A DNA stretch of 58,623 bases, from contig JBOFLF010000077.1 of the NCBI GenBank assembly GCA_051657715.1, positions 1 through 58,623 of the forward strand, in the 5' to 3' direction. The translations under genes and the position numbers were made by a program. Positions 49,872 through 57,355 of the stretch are shown here, piece by piece. The notes below the pieces were generated by a model that was given only the letters and a program-made list of their open reading frames with translations, searched no databases and had not been told where the DNA came from. Source of the stretch: JBOFBH01 sp051657715. GTDB taxonomy: Bacteria > Actinomycetota > Actinomycetes > Actinomycetales > Angustibacteraceae. How positions within the stretch are numbered: the stretch's first letter is position 1; each line of letters begins with the position of its first letter.

Positions 49872-50635
49872 ACCCCCACGAGGATGCCGATCAGGCTTGG
49901 CGTGACCAGCAGCAGGACGGCGACCCCGCCGAGGACGCTGTCCGCCAGGGTCCACCGAGCCTGCCTGGCCCAGGTGCGTCGCCGGGCGTCGTCGCTGTTC
50001 CCGGCGAACCCTCGCGCGTCCATCGCCACCGCGGTCCGCCCCGAGTCCCGGATCGCCGCCACCAGGACGCCGAAGGTCAACGCGCTCACGTGCCGCAGCT
50101 GGCTGGCGGGGGAGCGGCCCGGCCCTAGCCCGCGAGCGCGCCGGGCGTTCGCGACCTGACGCCATTGGGCACCGAAACCCTCCACCCGGGTCAGGGCGAT
50201 CGAGGCCGCGACGGCGACCCGCGGTGGCAGCCGCAGCTGTTGGGCCAGCGCGTCCCCGAGTTCCCCGGGGTCCAGCCAGCCGGCCAGCACCGCACCGGGC
50301 AGCACCAGGGTGAGCACCCGCAGGCCGGCGGTCACCCCGGTCGCGGGATCGCCGTCCCCCAACCACCAGGACGACACCCCCACTGTGGCAGCCGCCAGCA
50401 CCCCGGGCAGCACCCGCCGGGCCACGGCGGCCAGCGCCGGCCTGGTCCACGGACCCACGGCCAGCGGCGCCAGCCCCAGGTGGACACCGAGCGTCGCCAC
50501 ACCGACGCGCCAGTCCTGAACCCCTACCGACCCGACGACCGCGGCCACGGACGCCGCCACCAGCGACACCGGCCCACAGCCGGCGACCGGCGGGAACCCG
50601 CGGGGCCGGCGGCGAACCTCAGCCGGTGTGGTCAT
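49868..50635 (-). CDS. ykoC: ECF transporter T component (CbiQ/YkoC-like)
   Basis: 255 residues from ATG 50635; it overlaps the upstream ATPase gene. Hydrophobic helices (VSLVAASVAAVVGSV, VLPGVLAAATVGVSSWW, LRVLTLVLPGAVLAGWL) and the CbiQ coupling motifs AxRARG-like: NARRARGLGPGR and AMDARGFAG. It links the S component to the ATPase in an energy-coupling-factor importer. With ykoE and ykoD upstream and a TPP riboswitch in front, it belongs to thiamine-precursor (hydroxymethylpyrimidine) uptake. Its stop overlaps the stop of the convergent ferredoxin gene. Confidence 0.88.
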   Translation of the reverse strand: MTTPAEVRRRPRGFPPVAGCGPVSLVAASVAAVVGSVGVQDWRVGVATLGVHLGLAPLAVGPWTRPALAAVARRVLPGVLAAATVGVSSWWLGDGDPATGVTAGLRVLTLVLPGAVLAGWLDPGELGDALAQQLRLPPRVAVAASIALTRVEGFGAQWRQVANARRARGLGPGRSPASQLRHVSALTFGVLVAAIRDSGRTAVAMDARGFAGNSDDARRRTWARQARWTLADSVLGGVAVLLLVTPSLIGILVGV

Positions 50636-52298
50636 CGCGCACCGGGGACCGGGCCTGGTGGTCGACCCGGCCGGCCACCAGGCGCACGTGGTGGCCGGCA
50701 CGCCCAGCGACCGCCTGGTCGTGGGTGGCGACGCCCACCGCGGCGCCGGCGGCCCGGGCCGCGTCCAGCACCCCGCAGACCGCCGCCCAGGTGTGCCGGT
50801 CCTGGCCCACCGTCGGTTCGTCGAGCAGCACGGCCGCTGGCCCGTGCAGGACCGCGGCGGCCAGGGCCAGCCGGCGTTGCTCGCCGCCGGACAGGCGGTA
50901 CGGGTCGGCCGTCGCGAGGGCCGTCAGGCCCAGGGCCTCCAGCAGCAGCTGCGCTCGGGGCTCGGTCTCGCCGTCGGGGATGCCGATCGCCCGTGCGGTG
51001 GCCACCAGGTCGTCACGCACGGTGCGGGCGACGATGCCGTGCTCGGGGTGCTGAGGCAGCCACGCCAGTCGGGGCGCCAACCGTCGCGACGGCCACCGCC
51101 AGGGCCGCCGCTCGCCGCCGCCTCGGTTCCGGCGGCCCGGTCGGTTCCTGCTACCCGGCACCGCCAGCCGGGGGTGGGCGAACACCTCCCCGGAGTCAGG
51201 CCGGTCGAGCCCGGCGAGCAGGGCGAGCAGCGTGGACTTTCCTGCTCCGCTGACGCCGGTCACGGTGGTCAGCGCGCCGGCCGGCAGCGCGGCGTCCACC
51301 GCCTCCAGCACCGGGCGCGGGCGTCCGGTGCGGGCTGGCCGGATGAGCGGGCGCGCGGGCCACTGGGTGACTGATTCAGCGCGGACCACGATCTCGCCGG
51401 ACGGGACACGAGCCCCGGAACGTCCGCCGAGCACGGGCTCGACCGCGTGCTGCGGCACCGCTTGTGGCCGTGGCATCGGCATCTCTGGCACCCAGACCCC
51501 GGCGGCGGCGAGGGCGACACCGTGTCGTCGCAGGACGACGTCCGGTCGCCCGTCGGCGATGATCCGGCCCGCGGCGTCCAGCACCACCAGGCGGTCGACG
51601 TGCGGCAGCCACGCGGCCAGTCGGTGCTCGGCGGCCACCAGGGACGCGCCGGTCCTGTCCAGCACCGCCCGGACCGCTGCCCGCAACCGATCCGCCGCGC
51701 CGTCGTCCAGCATCGAGGTGGGCTCGTCGAGCAGCACCAGCGACGGGCGCAGCGCCAGCACCCCGGCCAGGGCCAGCCGCTGACGCTCCCCCCCGGACAA
51801 GGCTGACGTCGGATGGTCCACGGGGTACGGGAAGCCGACCAGCTCCAGGGCCTCGTGCACCCGCTGCCAGATCAGCTCGCGGGGCAGGCCCAGGTTTTCC
51901 GGCCCGAAGGCGACATCGCGGCCCACCTGGCCGGCCACCGCGGCCGACGTCGGATCCTGCAGCAGCAGCCCGGGCCGCCCGTCGATGTGCACCTGACCGG
52001 TGAGGATGCCGGGGCACAAGGCGTCGCTGCCGCTGTGGCCTGGGGCGGCTGCGCCGCTCATGCCTGGGGCTGTTGCGCCGCTGTGGCCTGGGGCGGTTGC
52101 GCCGCTGGGGTCCAGGACGCCGGCCAGCGCACGCAGCACCGTCGACTTGCCTGACCCGCTCGGCCCGGTCAACAACACCCGCTCGCCCGGCTGGATGGCC
52201 AGCTCCAGGTCGCTCAGCACCGGCCGCTGCCGGCCGGCGGGCCACCAGGTCAGGCCCTGGATCCGGGCGCTACCGCGGTGACCGGGTCGAGGTGGCAT
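50619..52298 (-). CDS. ykoD: ECF transporter double ATPase (YkoD-like)
   Basis: 559 residues from ATG 52298, overlapping the S-component end by 29 nt. Two complete ABC ATPase units: the first with LLTGPSGSGKSTVLRALAG, LSGGERQRLALAG and VLLDEPTSMLD, the second with VTGVSGAGKSTLLALLAG, LSGGEQRRLALAA and VLLDEPTVGQD. Fused two-domain ATPases are typical of YkoD. A GATAPGHS repeat interrupts the first domain after Walker A, where extra loops are tolerated. It powers uptake with YkoE and YkoC. Confidence 0.93.
   Translation of the reverse strand: MPPRPGHRGSARIQGLTWWPAGRQRPVLSDLELAIQPGERVLLTGPSGSGKSTVLRALAGVLDPSGATAPGHSGATAPGMSGAAAPGHSGSDALCPGILTGQVHIDGRPGLLLQDPTSAAVAGQVGRDVAFGPENLGLPRELIWQRVHEALELVGFPYPVDHPTSALSGGERQRLALAGVLALRPSLVLLDEPTSMLDDGAADRLRAAVRAVLDRTGASLVAAEHRLAAWLPHVDRLVVLDAAGRIIADGRPDVVLRRHGVALAAAGVWVPEMPMPRPQAVPQHAVEPVLGGRSGARVPSGEIVVRAESVTQWPARPLIRPARTGRPRPVLEAVDAALPAGALTTVTGVSGAGKSTLLALLAGLDRPDSGEVFAHPRLAVPGSRNRPGRRNRGGGERRPWRWPSRRLAPRLAWLPQHPEHGIVARTVRDDLVATARAIGIPDGETEPRAQLLLEALGLTALATADPYRLSGGEQRRLALAAAVLHGPAAVLLDEPTVGQDRHTWAAVCGVLDAARAAGAAVGVATHDQAVAGRAGHHVRLVAGRVDHQARSPVRDDHTG
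52033..52104. repeat. Three 24-bp tandem units in the ECF ATPase gene
   Basis: Units at 52033, 52057 and 52081, sharing GCCTGGGGC and TGCGCCG. The first and last differ at one position. They encode GATAPGHS/GATAPGMS/GAAAPGHS in the loop after Walker A of domain 1. In frame, probably a surface insertion. Confidence 0.85.
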
Positions 52299-52893
52299 CG
52301 TCCCGCGCTTCGTGGCCGACCGGGAACGCGTCCAGCGCCCCGGTCCGGGCCAGCGATCGGGTGAGCGCCCAACCGCCGAGGCCAGCGACCACCACACCGG
52401 AGAGCGCGAACGCCCCCAGGTAGGCGAGCTTGTACCCCCAGTCCCAGTCCGCCCAGTAGGCGTACCACTCGTAGACCGTCTCGAACCCGGCGGCGAGCAG
52501 TGCGCCGAGTGCCGCCGTGCCCGGCCCGAAGCGGCGCCACGCCAGCAGCGCGAACCCGACCTCCACCCCGAGCCCCTGCAGGCCACCGGAGATGAGCGTG
52601 GACACCCCCCACTGGTTCCCGATCAGGTACTCGACGTTGGCGGCGAGCATCTCGGCGAGCAGTGCGGCACCGGGACGCCGGACGACGAGTGCCCCGACCA
52701 CCCCGGCGATCAGCCACGGGCCGGCCAGCAGCCCGCTCGCCGGCGGGAACGCCCGCAGCGCCGGGTCGATCGCGGTGTACGCCAGCCCCCACCCCCAGTA
52801 GGCGACCCCGAAGGCGACGCCGAGCGTCGCCGCGGTCAGCAGATCCACCGTGCGCCAACCGGACGGACGGATGCGAGGTTTGGTCAAGCTCAT
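52270..52893 (-). CDS. ykoE: ECF transporter S component, YkoE family (thiamine precursor)
   Basis: 207 residues. Five or six hydrophobic helices (DLLTAATLGVAFGVAYWGWGL; GLLAGPWLIAGVVGALVV; LGALLAAGFETVYEWYAYWADW). PGAALLAEMLAANVEYLIGNQWGVSTLISGGLQGLGVEVGFALLA is the YkoE hallmark block, including the conserved Glu and Asn. It binds the substrate, probably hydroxymethylpyrimidine. The start is 5 nt after a GGGAG that is part of the TPP riboswitch, so translation should drop when TPP is high. Confidence 0.93.
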   Translation of the reverse strand: MSLTKPRIRPSGWRTVDLLTAATLGVAFGVAYWGWGLAYTAIDPALRAFPPASGLLAGPWLIAGVVGALVVRRPGAALLAEMLAANVEYLIGNQWGVSTLISGGLQGLGVEVGFALLAWRRFGPGTAALGALLAAGFETVYEWYAYWADWDWGYKLAYLGAFALSGVVVAGLGGWALTRSLARTGALDAFPVGHEARDDATSTRSPR

Positions 52894-52895
52894 TG

Positions 52896-52992
52896 CGACT
52901 CCCTATCGCCGGTGCTAACCGGATCAGGTTCGAGGGTCTGCGGTCGCCCGCACTCTCAGCACCCCGGCACGCTCGCCGGGTGCTCCCCTGTC
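52896..52992 (-). promoter_or_regulatory. TPP riboswitch (THI element)
   Basis: On the minus strand, from about 52992: CAGGGGAGC, GGTGCTGAGAGTG (the CUGAGA pyrimidine-binding turn), GACC, then CTCGAACCTGATCCGG and TAGCACCGGCGATAGGGA, which is the pyrophosphate-sensing arm. These are the conserved THI-box strings in order and spacing. The 3' strand contains GGGAG at 52899-52903, the only plausible ribosome-binding site for ykoE, so control is probably translational. Confidence 0.96.
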
Positions 52993-53054
52993 GTGACGCT
53001 GTCACGCTACACCCTGCTGTCAGCGACAGCAGGTGCCACCCAGGATCGGCCGGC

Positions 53055-53366
53055 TCACCGGTGACGACGTTCCAGCACCACCGCCACCGCACCGCCGGTG
53101 ACCGCGCCGAGCAGGCCGAACAGCAGCGCCAGGTAGCCGATCACGGACCCGCGGCCGACCGATGGATCAGCTGGGCCGGTCACCCCGACGACGATGGCGG
53201 TCAGCAGCCCGACGCCCGCTCCCGCGCCGAGGAACGCGCGGTACCGCGGCACTCGACGCACCCGGCGCAGCTCGGCCTGCCCGGTGCGGCGCTCGTGGCC
53301 GAGCTCCTCCCGGGTGCTGTTCCCCTGCGTGCTGTTCCCCTGCGCGGCGCCACGGTTCTCTTGCAT
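53055..53366 (-). CDS. Small membrane protein of unknown function
   Basis: 103 residues from ATG 53366; the upstream extension to 53462 is not supported. A charged Gln/Asn/Arg N-terminal half (HERRTGQAELRRVRRVPRYRA) and two hydrophobic segments (FLGAGAGVGLLTAIVVGV; SVIGYLALLFGLLGAVTGGAVAVVL), ending RRHR. No family recognised. It may share the divergent 112-bp gap with vapB module 3 for its promoter. Confidence 0.6.
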   Translation of the reverse strand: MQENRGAAQGNSTQGNSTREELGHERRTGQAELRRVRRVPRYRAFLGAGAGVGLLTAIVVGVTGPADPSVGRGSVIGYLALLFGLLGAVTGGAVAVVLERRHR

Positions 53367-53453
53367 GGTGCGACGGTATCCGGGCGGTTCGTCGTCCGCC
53401 CGCGCTCGGTCGTCGAGCTGCCGCAAACCTTTGCTTTCAGTGCCCGGACCAAG

Positions 53454-53472
53454 GTGTTGCACGGTGCTACAC
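53454..53472. promoter_or_regulatory. Imperfect inverted repeat, likely VapB operator (module 3)
   Basis: GTGTTGCAC (53454-53462), G, GTGCTACAC (53464-53472): 9-bp arms with one mismatch. TACACT at 53468-53473 fits a -10 box, and the ATG follows five bases later, so transcription is probably leaderless and blocked when the antitoxin binds. Confidence 0.6.
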
Positions 53473-53478
53473 TTGAGT

Positions 53479-53742
53479 ATGCCTACCTCTTACCGCCGTC
53501 ACTCGATCACTGAGACGCCGTCGGTGGCAGCAGCACTGGATCCGTTGCGCCGTCGTCTTGGCGATCGTGCGCCGAGCTTGGCAGAGCTGGTCGTCACCGG
53601 TGCTCGAACGGTGCTGCTGGAGCTGGACGCGCGTGAGCGGGCTCGTGCTCAGTCGCTCGAGACGTTCGTGGCACGGTTGAGCGCCGGATCTCCAGCTGAC
53701 CTGCAGGAGGCCGACACCATCCGCCGCGCCACCCGCCGGTGA
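53479..53742 (+). CDS. VapB-type antitoxin (module 3)
   Basis: 87 residues from ATG 53479. MPTSYRRHSITETPSVAAAL is followed by helices with ALDPLRRRLGDRAPSLAELVVTGARTVLLELDARERAR. The size, position and 4-nt overlap (GTGA) with a PIN gene mark it as the antitoxin, although its N-terminus is not a textbook ribbon-helix-helix. It is not a recent copy of the antitoxins at 3236 or 25233. Confidence 0.75.
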   Translation: MPTSYRRHSITETPSVAAALDPLRRRLGDRAPSLAELVVTGARTVLLELDARERARAQSLETFVARLSAGSPADLQEADTIRRATRR

Positions 53743-54155
53743 GCGGTCTGACGCTGCTGGACGCCAGCGCGTTCTGGCGACTCGGCAGCCCGCAGTTGGA
53801 CTCGGACCGCCGTGCTGAGGTCGCCGGACGGGTCGCTCGCGGGACCGTTGCGGCCAGCACGATGCTGCTGCTGGAGACCCGCGCCGGTCGCCAGCTGCCC
53901 GGCGTGGATCCCGGCGAACTGCCGTGGCTGTGGATCAGCGAACGCGCGGAGCGTCGTGCCACCGAGTTGCAGCACCAGCTCCGCGCAGCCCATCAGCACC
54001 TCGGTGTGCCACCCCTGGACTACCTGATCGCCGCCGTCGCTGAGGACCACTCGGCGACGGTCCTGCACTACGACGCAGACTTCGAACGGCTGGCGACCCA
54101 CACCGACCTGGCCGTCTCGGTGGAGGTCCTGGCCCCTCTCGGTTCACTGCCTTGA
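53739..54155 (+). CDS. VapC-type PIN-domain toxin (module 3)
   Basis: 138 residues from GTG 53739. LTLLDASAFWRLG gives the first aspartate (D8), VAASTMLLLETRAGR the conserved glutamate, and PPLDYLIAAVAEDHSATVLHYDADFERLA the two later aspartates of the PIN fold. It is a type II toxin ribonuclease. The frame ends before a hairpin at 54197. Third distinct VapBC pair in 58 kb. Confidence 0.9.
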   Translation: MSGLTLLDASAFWRLGSPQLDSDRRAEVAGRVARGTVAASTMLLLETRAGRQLPGVDPGELPWLWISERAERRATELQHQLRAAHQHLGVPPLDYLIAAVAEDHSATVLHYDADFERLATHTDLAVSVEVLAPLGSLP

Positions 54156-54196
54156 CGTCAGCCGGCCTGTGATCAGTGATATCTGGCGGATCCAGA

Positions 54197-54216
54197 GCCC
54201 CTGTGATTCAGGGGGG
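54197..54216. terminator. Hairpin between convergent vapC and potC
   Basis: CCCCTG (54198-54203), 5-nt loop, CAGGGG (54209-54214), extendable by a flanking G-G/C patch. It lies in the 113-bp convergent gap and probably ends both transcripts. No T-tract. Confidence 0.6.
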
Positions 54217-54268
54217 CCCGACAGCCGGATCACCTGCCGAATGGGCCAGCCGCTGCTGGTGTGCCCAA

Positions 54269-55084
54269 TCAACGGTGGCTGGTGGCGGCGTCTCGGTCGA
54301 GGCGGCTGGCGAGCCACACCGGCACGATCGAGGCCAGCACCAGCACCACCGCCACCACGTTGACCACCGGGGCCTGGTTCGGGCGGAAGAGGTTGTCGAA
54401 GATCCAGATCGGCAGCGTGGGCGATCCGGGACCGGCGGTGAAGGTCGTCACCACGATCTCGTCGAAGCTCAGCGCGAAGGCGAGCAGCGCTCCGGCGACC
54501 AGGGCTGAGCGGAGCATCGGGAAGGTCACCCGCCGGAACGTGGTCCACCCACCCGCGCCCAGGTCGGCCGACGCCTGCTCCAGCGAGGTGCCGGTGCGGC
54601 GTAGCCGGGCGGCGACGTTGTTGAAGACGACCACCAGGCAGAACGTCGCGTGCCCCACCACGATCGTGAACACCCCGGCGTTGATCCCGAACACCGGGCG
54701 CAGGACGTTCTGGATGGTCGACTGCAGGGCGATGCCGGTGACGATGCCGGGCAGCGCGATCGGCAGCACCACCAGTAGGGAGATCGCCTGCCGGCCGAAG
54801 AACCGGTACCGGGTCAGGGCCAACGCCAGCAGGGTGCCGAGCACCAGGGCGATCGCGGTCGCGCCCAGGCCGGCCCGCAGCGAGGTGGCGAGCGCGTCGC
54901 GTGGCCCCGGCGCCTCGGCGGCCAGCTGCCACCACCGGGTGGTGAAGCCCGGCGGGGGCCACCCGAACGTCCGGTCGCTGTTGAACGAGTTGACCGCGAC
55001 CACGGCCAGCGGTAGCCACACCAGCGACAGCACGGCCAGCCCGAACAGCCAGAACGCGATCCGGGAACGTCGGGTCAGCCGCAT
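54269..55084 (-). CDS. potC: Polyamine-type ABC transporter permease (PotC-like)
   Basis: 271 residues with six hydrophobic helices. The binding-protein-dependent permease EAA loop reads QASADLGAGGWTTFRRVTFPMLRSAL. The start ARRSRIAFWLFGLAVLSLVWLPLAVVAVNSF and DEIVVTTFTAG are typical of PotC. It forms the inner-membrane channel with PotB. 22 nt downstream of potB; last gene of the potADBC operon. Confidence 0.92.
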   Translation of the reverse strand: MRLTRRSRIAFWLFGLAVLSLVWLPLAVVAVNSFNSDRTFGWPPPGFTTRWWQLAAEAPGPRDALATSLRAGLGATAIALVLGTLLALALTRYRFFGRQAISLLVVLPIALPGIVTGIALQSTIQNVLRPVFGINAGVFTIVVGHATFCLVVVFNNVAARLRRTGTSLEQASADLGAGGWTTFRRVTFPMLRSALVAGALLAFALSFDEIVVTTFTAGPGSPTLPIWIFDNLFRPNQAPVVNVVAVVLVLASIVPVWLASRLDRDAATSHR

Positions 55085-55106
55085 GTCGTGCTCCCCGAGT
55101 CGCCGG

Positions 55107-55919
55107 TCACAGGTTCTCCAGTGCGCCGGTACGTCGGACCGCCAGCAGGTAGCCGACCATGATCGCCACGGAGGCGGTGCCGAGCGCGGCCGCGAACGGC
55201 AGGTCCAGGGTGATGTTCTGCAGCACCGCCGTCCCCAGGACCTGCACCGTGCCGCCGACGATCTGCACCGCGATGTAGTCCCCGAGGCTGAGCGAGAAGG
55301 TGAACACCGACCCGGCGGCGATCGCTGGCCGCAGCGCCGGTAGCACGACGCGGCGGAACGTGGCCAGGTTGCTCGCCCCCAGGTCGGCCGACGCCTGCAG
55401 GTGCGAGCCGGGCAGCCGCGCCATCCCGGCGTACACCGGCAGCACCATGTACGGCAGCCACAGATAGGTCAACGTGATCACGGCCGCGGCCAAGCCGTAG
55501 CCGGTGGTCGCCCCCACGGCCGAGTCGAGCACGCCGCCCGGGCCGAGCATCGTCCGCCAGGCGTAGGCCTTGACCAGGTAGCTGGCCCACAGCGGCACCA
55601 GGACCAGCGCGACCAGCACACCGCGCCACCGCCGGTGCGCCACCATCGCCATGAAGAACGCCATCGGCACCGCGATGAGTGAGCACAGGACCGTCACGCA
55701 GGCGGCGATCAGCAGCGTGCGCCCGATGATCCGCAGATATGTCGGGTCCGCCAGGGCCGCCAGGTTCTCCGTGGTGAAGGTGCGGACCACCTGGTTGGTG
55801 AACGGGTCGGTGGTCCACACGGCGGTGGCGAAGATCGCCGCCAGGGCACCGAGGTACGCCACGAGGAGCCATGCCATGGGTGGGATCAGCAGCCCGGGCA
55901 GCGTCAGCCGACGTCGCAC
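55107..55919 (-). CDS. potB: Polyamine-type ABC transporter permease (PotB-like)
   Basis: 270 residues from GTG 55919, preceded by an excellent GAGGAGGTGACGAG. Six hydrophobic helices; EAA loop QASADLGASNLATFRRVVLPALRPAI; YLWLPYMVLPVYAGMARLPGS and SLSLGDYIAVQIVGG are PotB-like. It pairs with PotC. The 148-nt gap before it contains a 12-bp tandem repeat. Confidence 0.92.
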   Translation of the reverse strand: MRRRLTLPGLLIPPMAWLLVAYLGALAAIFATAVWTTDPFTNQVVRTFTTENLAALADPTYLRIIGRTLLIAACVTVLCSLIAVPMAFFMAMVAHRRWRGVLVALVLVPLWASYLVKAYAWRTMLGPGGVLDSAVGATTGYGLAAAVITLTYLWLPYMVLPVYAGMARLPGSHLQASADLGASNLATFRRVVLPALRPAIAAGSVFTFSLSLGDYIAVQIVGGTVQVLGTAVLQNITLDLPFAAALGTASVAIMVGYLLAVRRTGALENL

Positions 55920-55979
55920 CTCGTCACCTCCTCGTCATCCGCTGCTGTCCCCTCACCCTGCTGCCCCGTGCACCCGCTG

Positions 55980-56015
55980 CCGTGCCCGCGCCCGTGCCCG
56001 CGCCCGTGCCCGCGC
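55980..56015. repeat. Three perfect 12-bp tandem units between potB and potD
   Basis: CCGTGCCCGCGC three times, 55980-56015, followed by CCGAGG. Non-coding, in the potD-potB gap. Might slow transcription or form secondary structure between the binding-protein and permease genes. Confidence 0.9.
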
Positions 56016-56067
56016 CCGAGGATCGGCGAACACTCGTGATCCTCGGACGCAGGCGGGCCAGGCCAGG

Positions 56068-57312
56068 TCAGCCGTTGCGGATCTCGGTCCAGGCCTTGGT
56101 CCACTCGGCGTAGTCGGTGCACTTCACATCAGTGCGGCCGTCCAGGCACTGCGGGATCGGCGTCGTCCAGTAGGCCACCTTCGCGAAGTACTCCTCGTCG
56201 TCCGCGTGGAACGTCGCGCAGTGGTTTTTGTCTGACGTCAGCGCGCAGGCCTTGCGGTTCGCCGGCGCCTCGCCGAAGTACTCGGCGATCTGGGCGTTCA
56301 CCTTCGGCGAGACGATGTGGTCGATGAACCGGTAGCCGCAGGTCTTGTGCGTCGACTTGGCGCCGACCATCCAGCTGTCCGACCAGCCGGTCGCACCCTC
56401 CTTCGGCAGCACCACGTCAACCGGCGCCTTCTCGCCCTTGGCCACGTTGGCGATCACCTGCCAGGTGGTGCCGACCACGCTCGACCCGGACTTGAACGCC
56501 TGCACCTCCTTGAGGTAGTCGGACCAGTACTCCCCGACGTTCGCCTTCTGCTGCTTCAGCAGCTCGACGGCCGCGGCGAGCTGGGTGGCGTCCAGGGCGT
56601 ACGGGTTCTTGATGCCCAGCTCCGGCTTGGTGGCCTTGAGGTACAGCGCGGCGTCCGCGATGTAGATCGGCGAGTCGTAGGCGGTCACCTTGCCGGCGAA
56701 GGCGCTGCCGCCGTCGAAGACGACGCTCCAGGAGTCGGGAGCCGGCTTCACCTTGTCGGTGCGGTACATCAGCAGGTTGGCCCCGCGGCCGTGCGGGATC
56801 CCGTACGACACCCCGTTGACCGAGTTCCAGGGCTTCATCTTGAGCGTGTTGAACAGGTCGGAGTAGTTGGCGATCAGGGCGGTGTTCATCGGCTCGACGT
56901 CACCGGCGGCGATCAGCCTCAGGGTGGCGTCGCCGGACGCCGACACCACGTCGTACTGGCCGGTGCGCATCAGCTGCACCGCCTCGTCAGAGGTGCCGAA
57001 CGTCTTGACGTTGACCTGGCAGCCGGTCTCCTTCTCAAACGAGGAGACCCAGTCGACGTCCTTGTCGTTGCTGCCGTCCTCGACGTATCCGGGCCAGGCC
57101 AGCACGTTCAGCTCGCCCTCCGGTTCGCCGAGCTGCTGCAGCGCGGTGAGCTTCGGTGGGACGAACCCGCCCGGGGTGGCCGGAGCGGCCGAGTCGCCGC
57201 CGTCGCCCCCGCAGGCGGCGAGCGCGAGCGCGAGCGCAGCGCCGGAGGCGAGCGCTGCCACCCGCCGCCGGGATCGGTGCAGGGTGCTGCTGGGTGGGAG
57301 GTGGGGATACAT
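56068..57312 (-). CDS. potD: Polyamine-type ABC transporter substrate-binding lipoprotein (PotD-like)
   Basis: 414 residues with a lipoprotein signal: RSRRRVAALASGAALALALAACGG, lipid cysteine at about C34. The mature part (ELNVLAWPGYVEDGSNDKDVDWVSSFEKETGCQV, then FGTSDEAVQLMRTGQYDVVSASGDATLRLI, DYLKEVQAFKSGSSVVGTTWQ) is a spermidine/putrescine-binding fold. It holds two extra cysteine clusters near the C-terminus (ACALTSDKNHCATF, QCLDGRTDVKCTDY). It captures polyamines or a related cation outside the membrane. Confidence 0.93.
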   Translation of the reverse strand: MYPHLPPSSTLHRSRRRVAALASGAALALALAACGGDGGDSAAPATPGGFVPPKLTALQQLGEPEGELNVLAWPGYVEDGSNDKDVDWVSSFEKETGCQVNVKTFGTSDEAVQLMRTGQYDVVSASGDATLRLIAAGDVEPMNTALIANYSDLFNTLKMKPWNSVNGVSYGIPHGRGANLLMYRTDKVKPAPDSWSVVFDGGSAFAGKVTAYDSPIYIADAALYLKATKPELGIKNPYALDATQLAAAVELLKQQKANVGEYWSDYLKEVQAFKSGSSVVGTTWQVIANVAKGEKAPVDVVLPKEGATGWSDSWMVGAKSTHKTCGYRFIDHIVSPKVNAQIAEYFGEAPANRKACALTSDKNHCATFHADDEEYFAKVAYWTTPIPQCLDGRTDVKCTDYAEWTKAWTEIRNG

Positions 57313-57355
57313 CGACGGCTCCTCGGGCTGGGTTGGGTGGGCGGGTGCGAGCTGA

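Noticed and set aside
52293..52586. Longer start for the ECF ATPase
   Set aside because: The extension is a shadow of the ykoE coding sequence. ATG 52298 starts a normal ATPase N-terminus.
55980..56015. CRISPR-like repeat array between potB and potD
   Set aside because: Three contiguous 12-bp units with no spacers and no cas genes; a simple tandem repeat.
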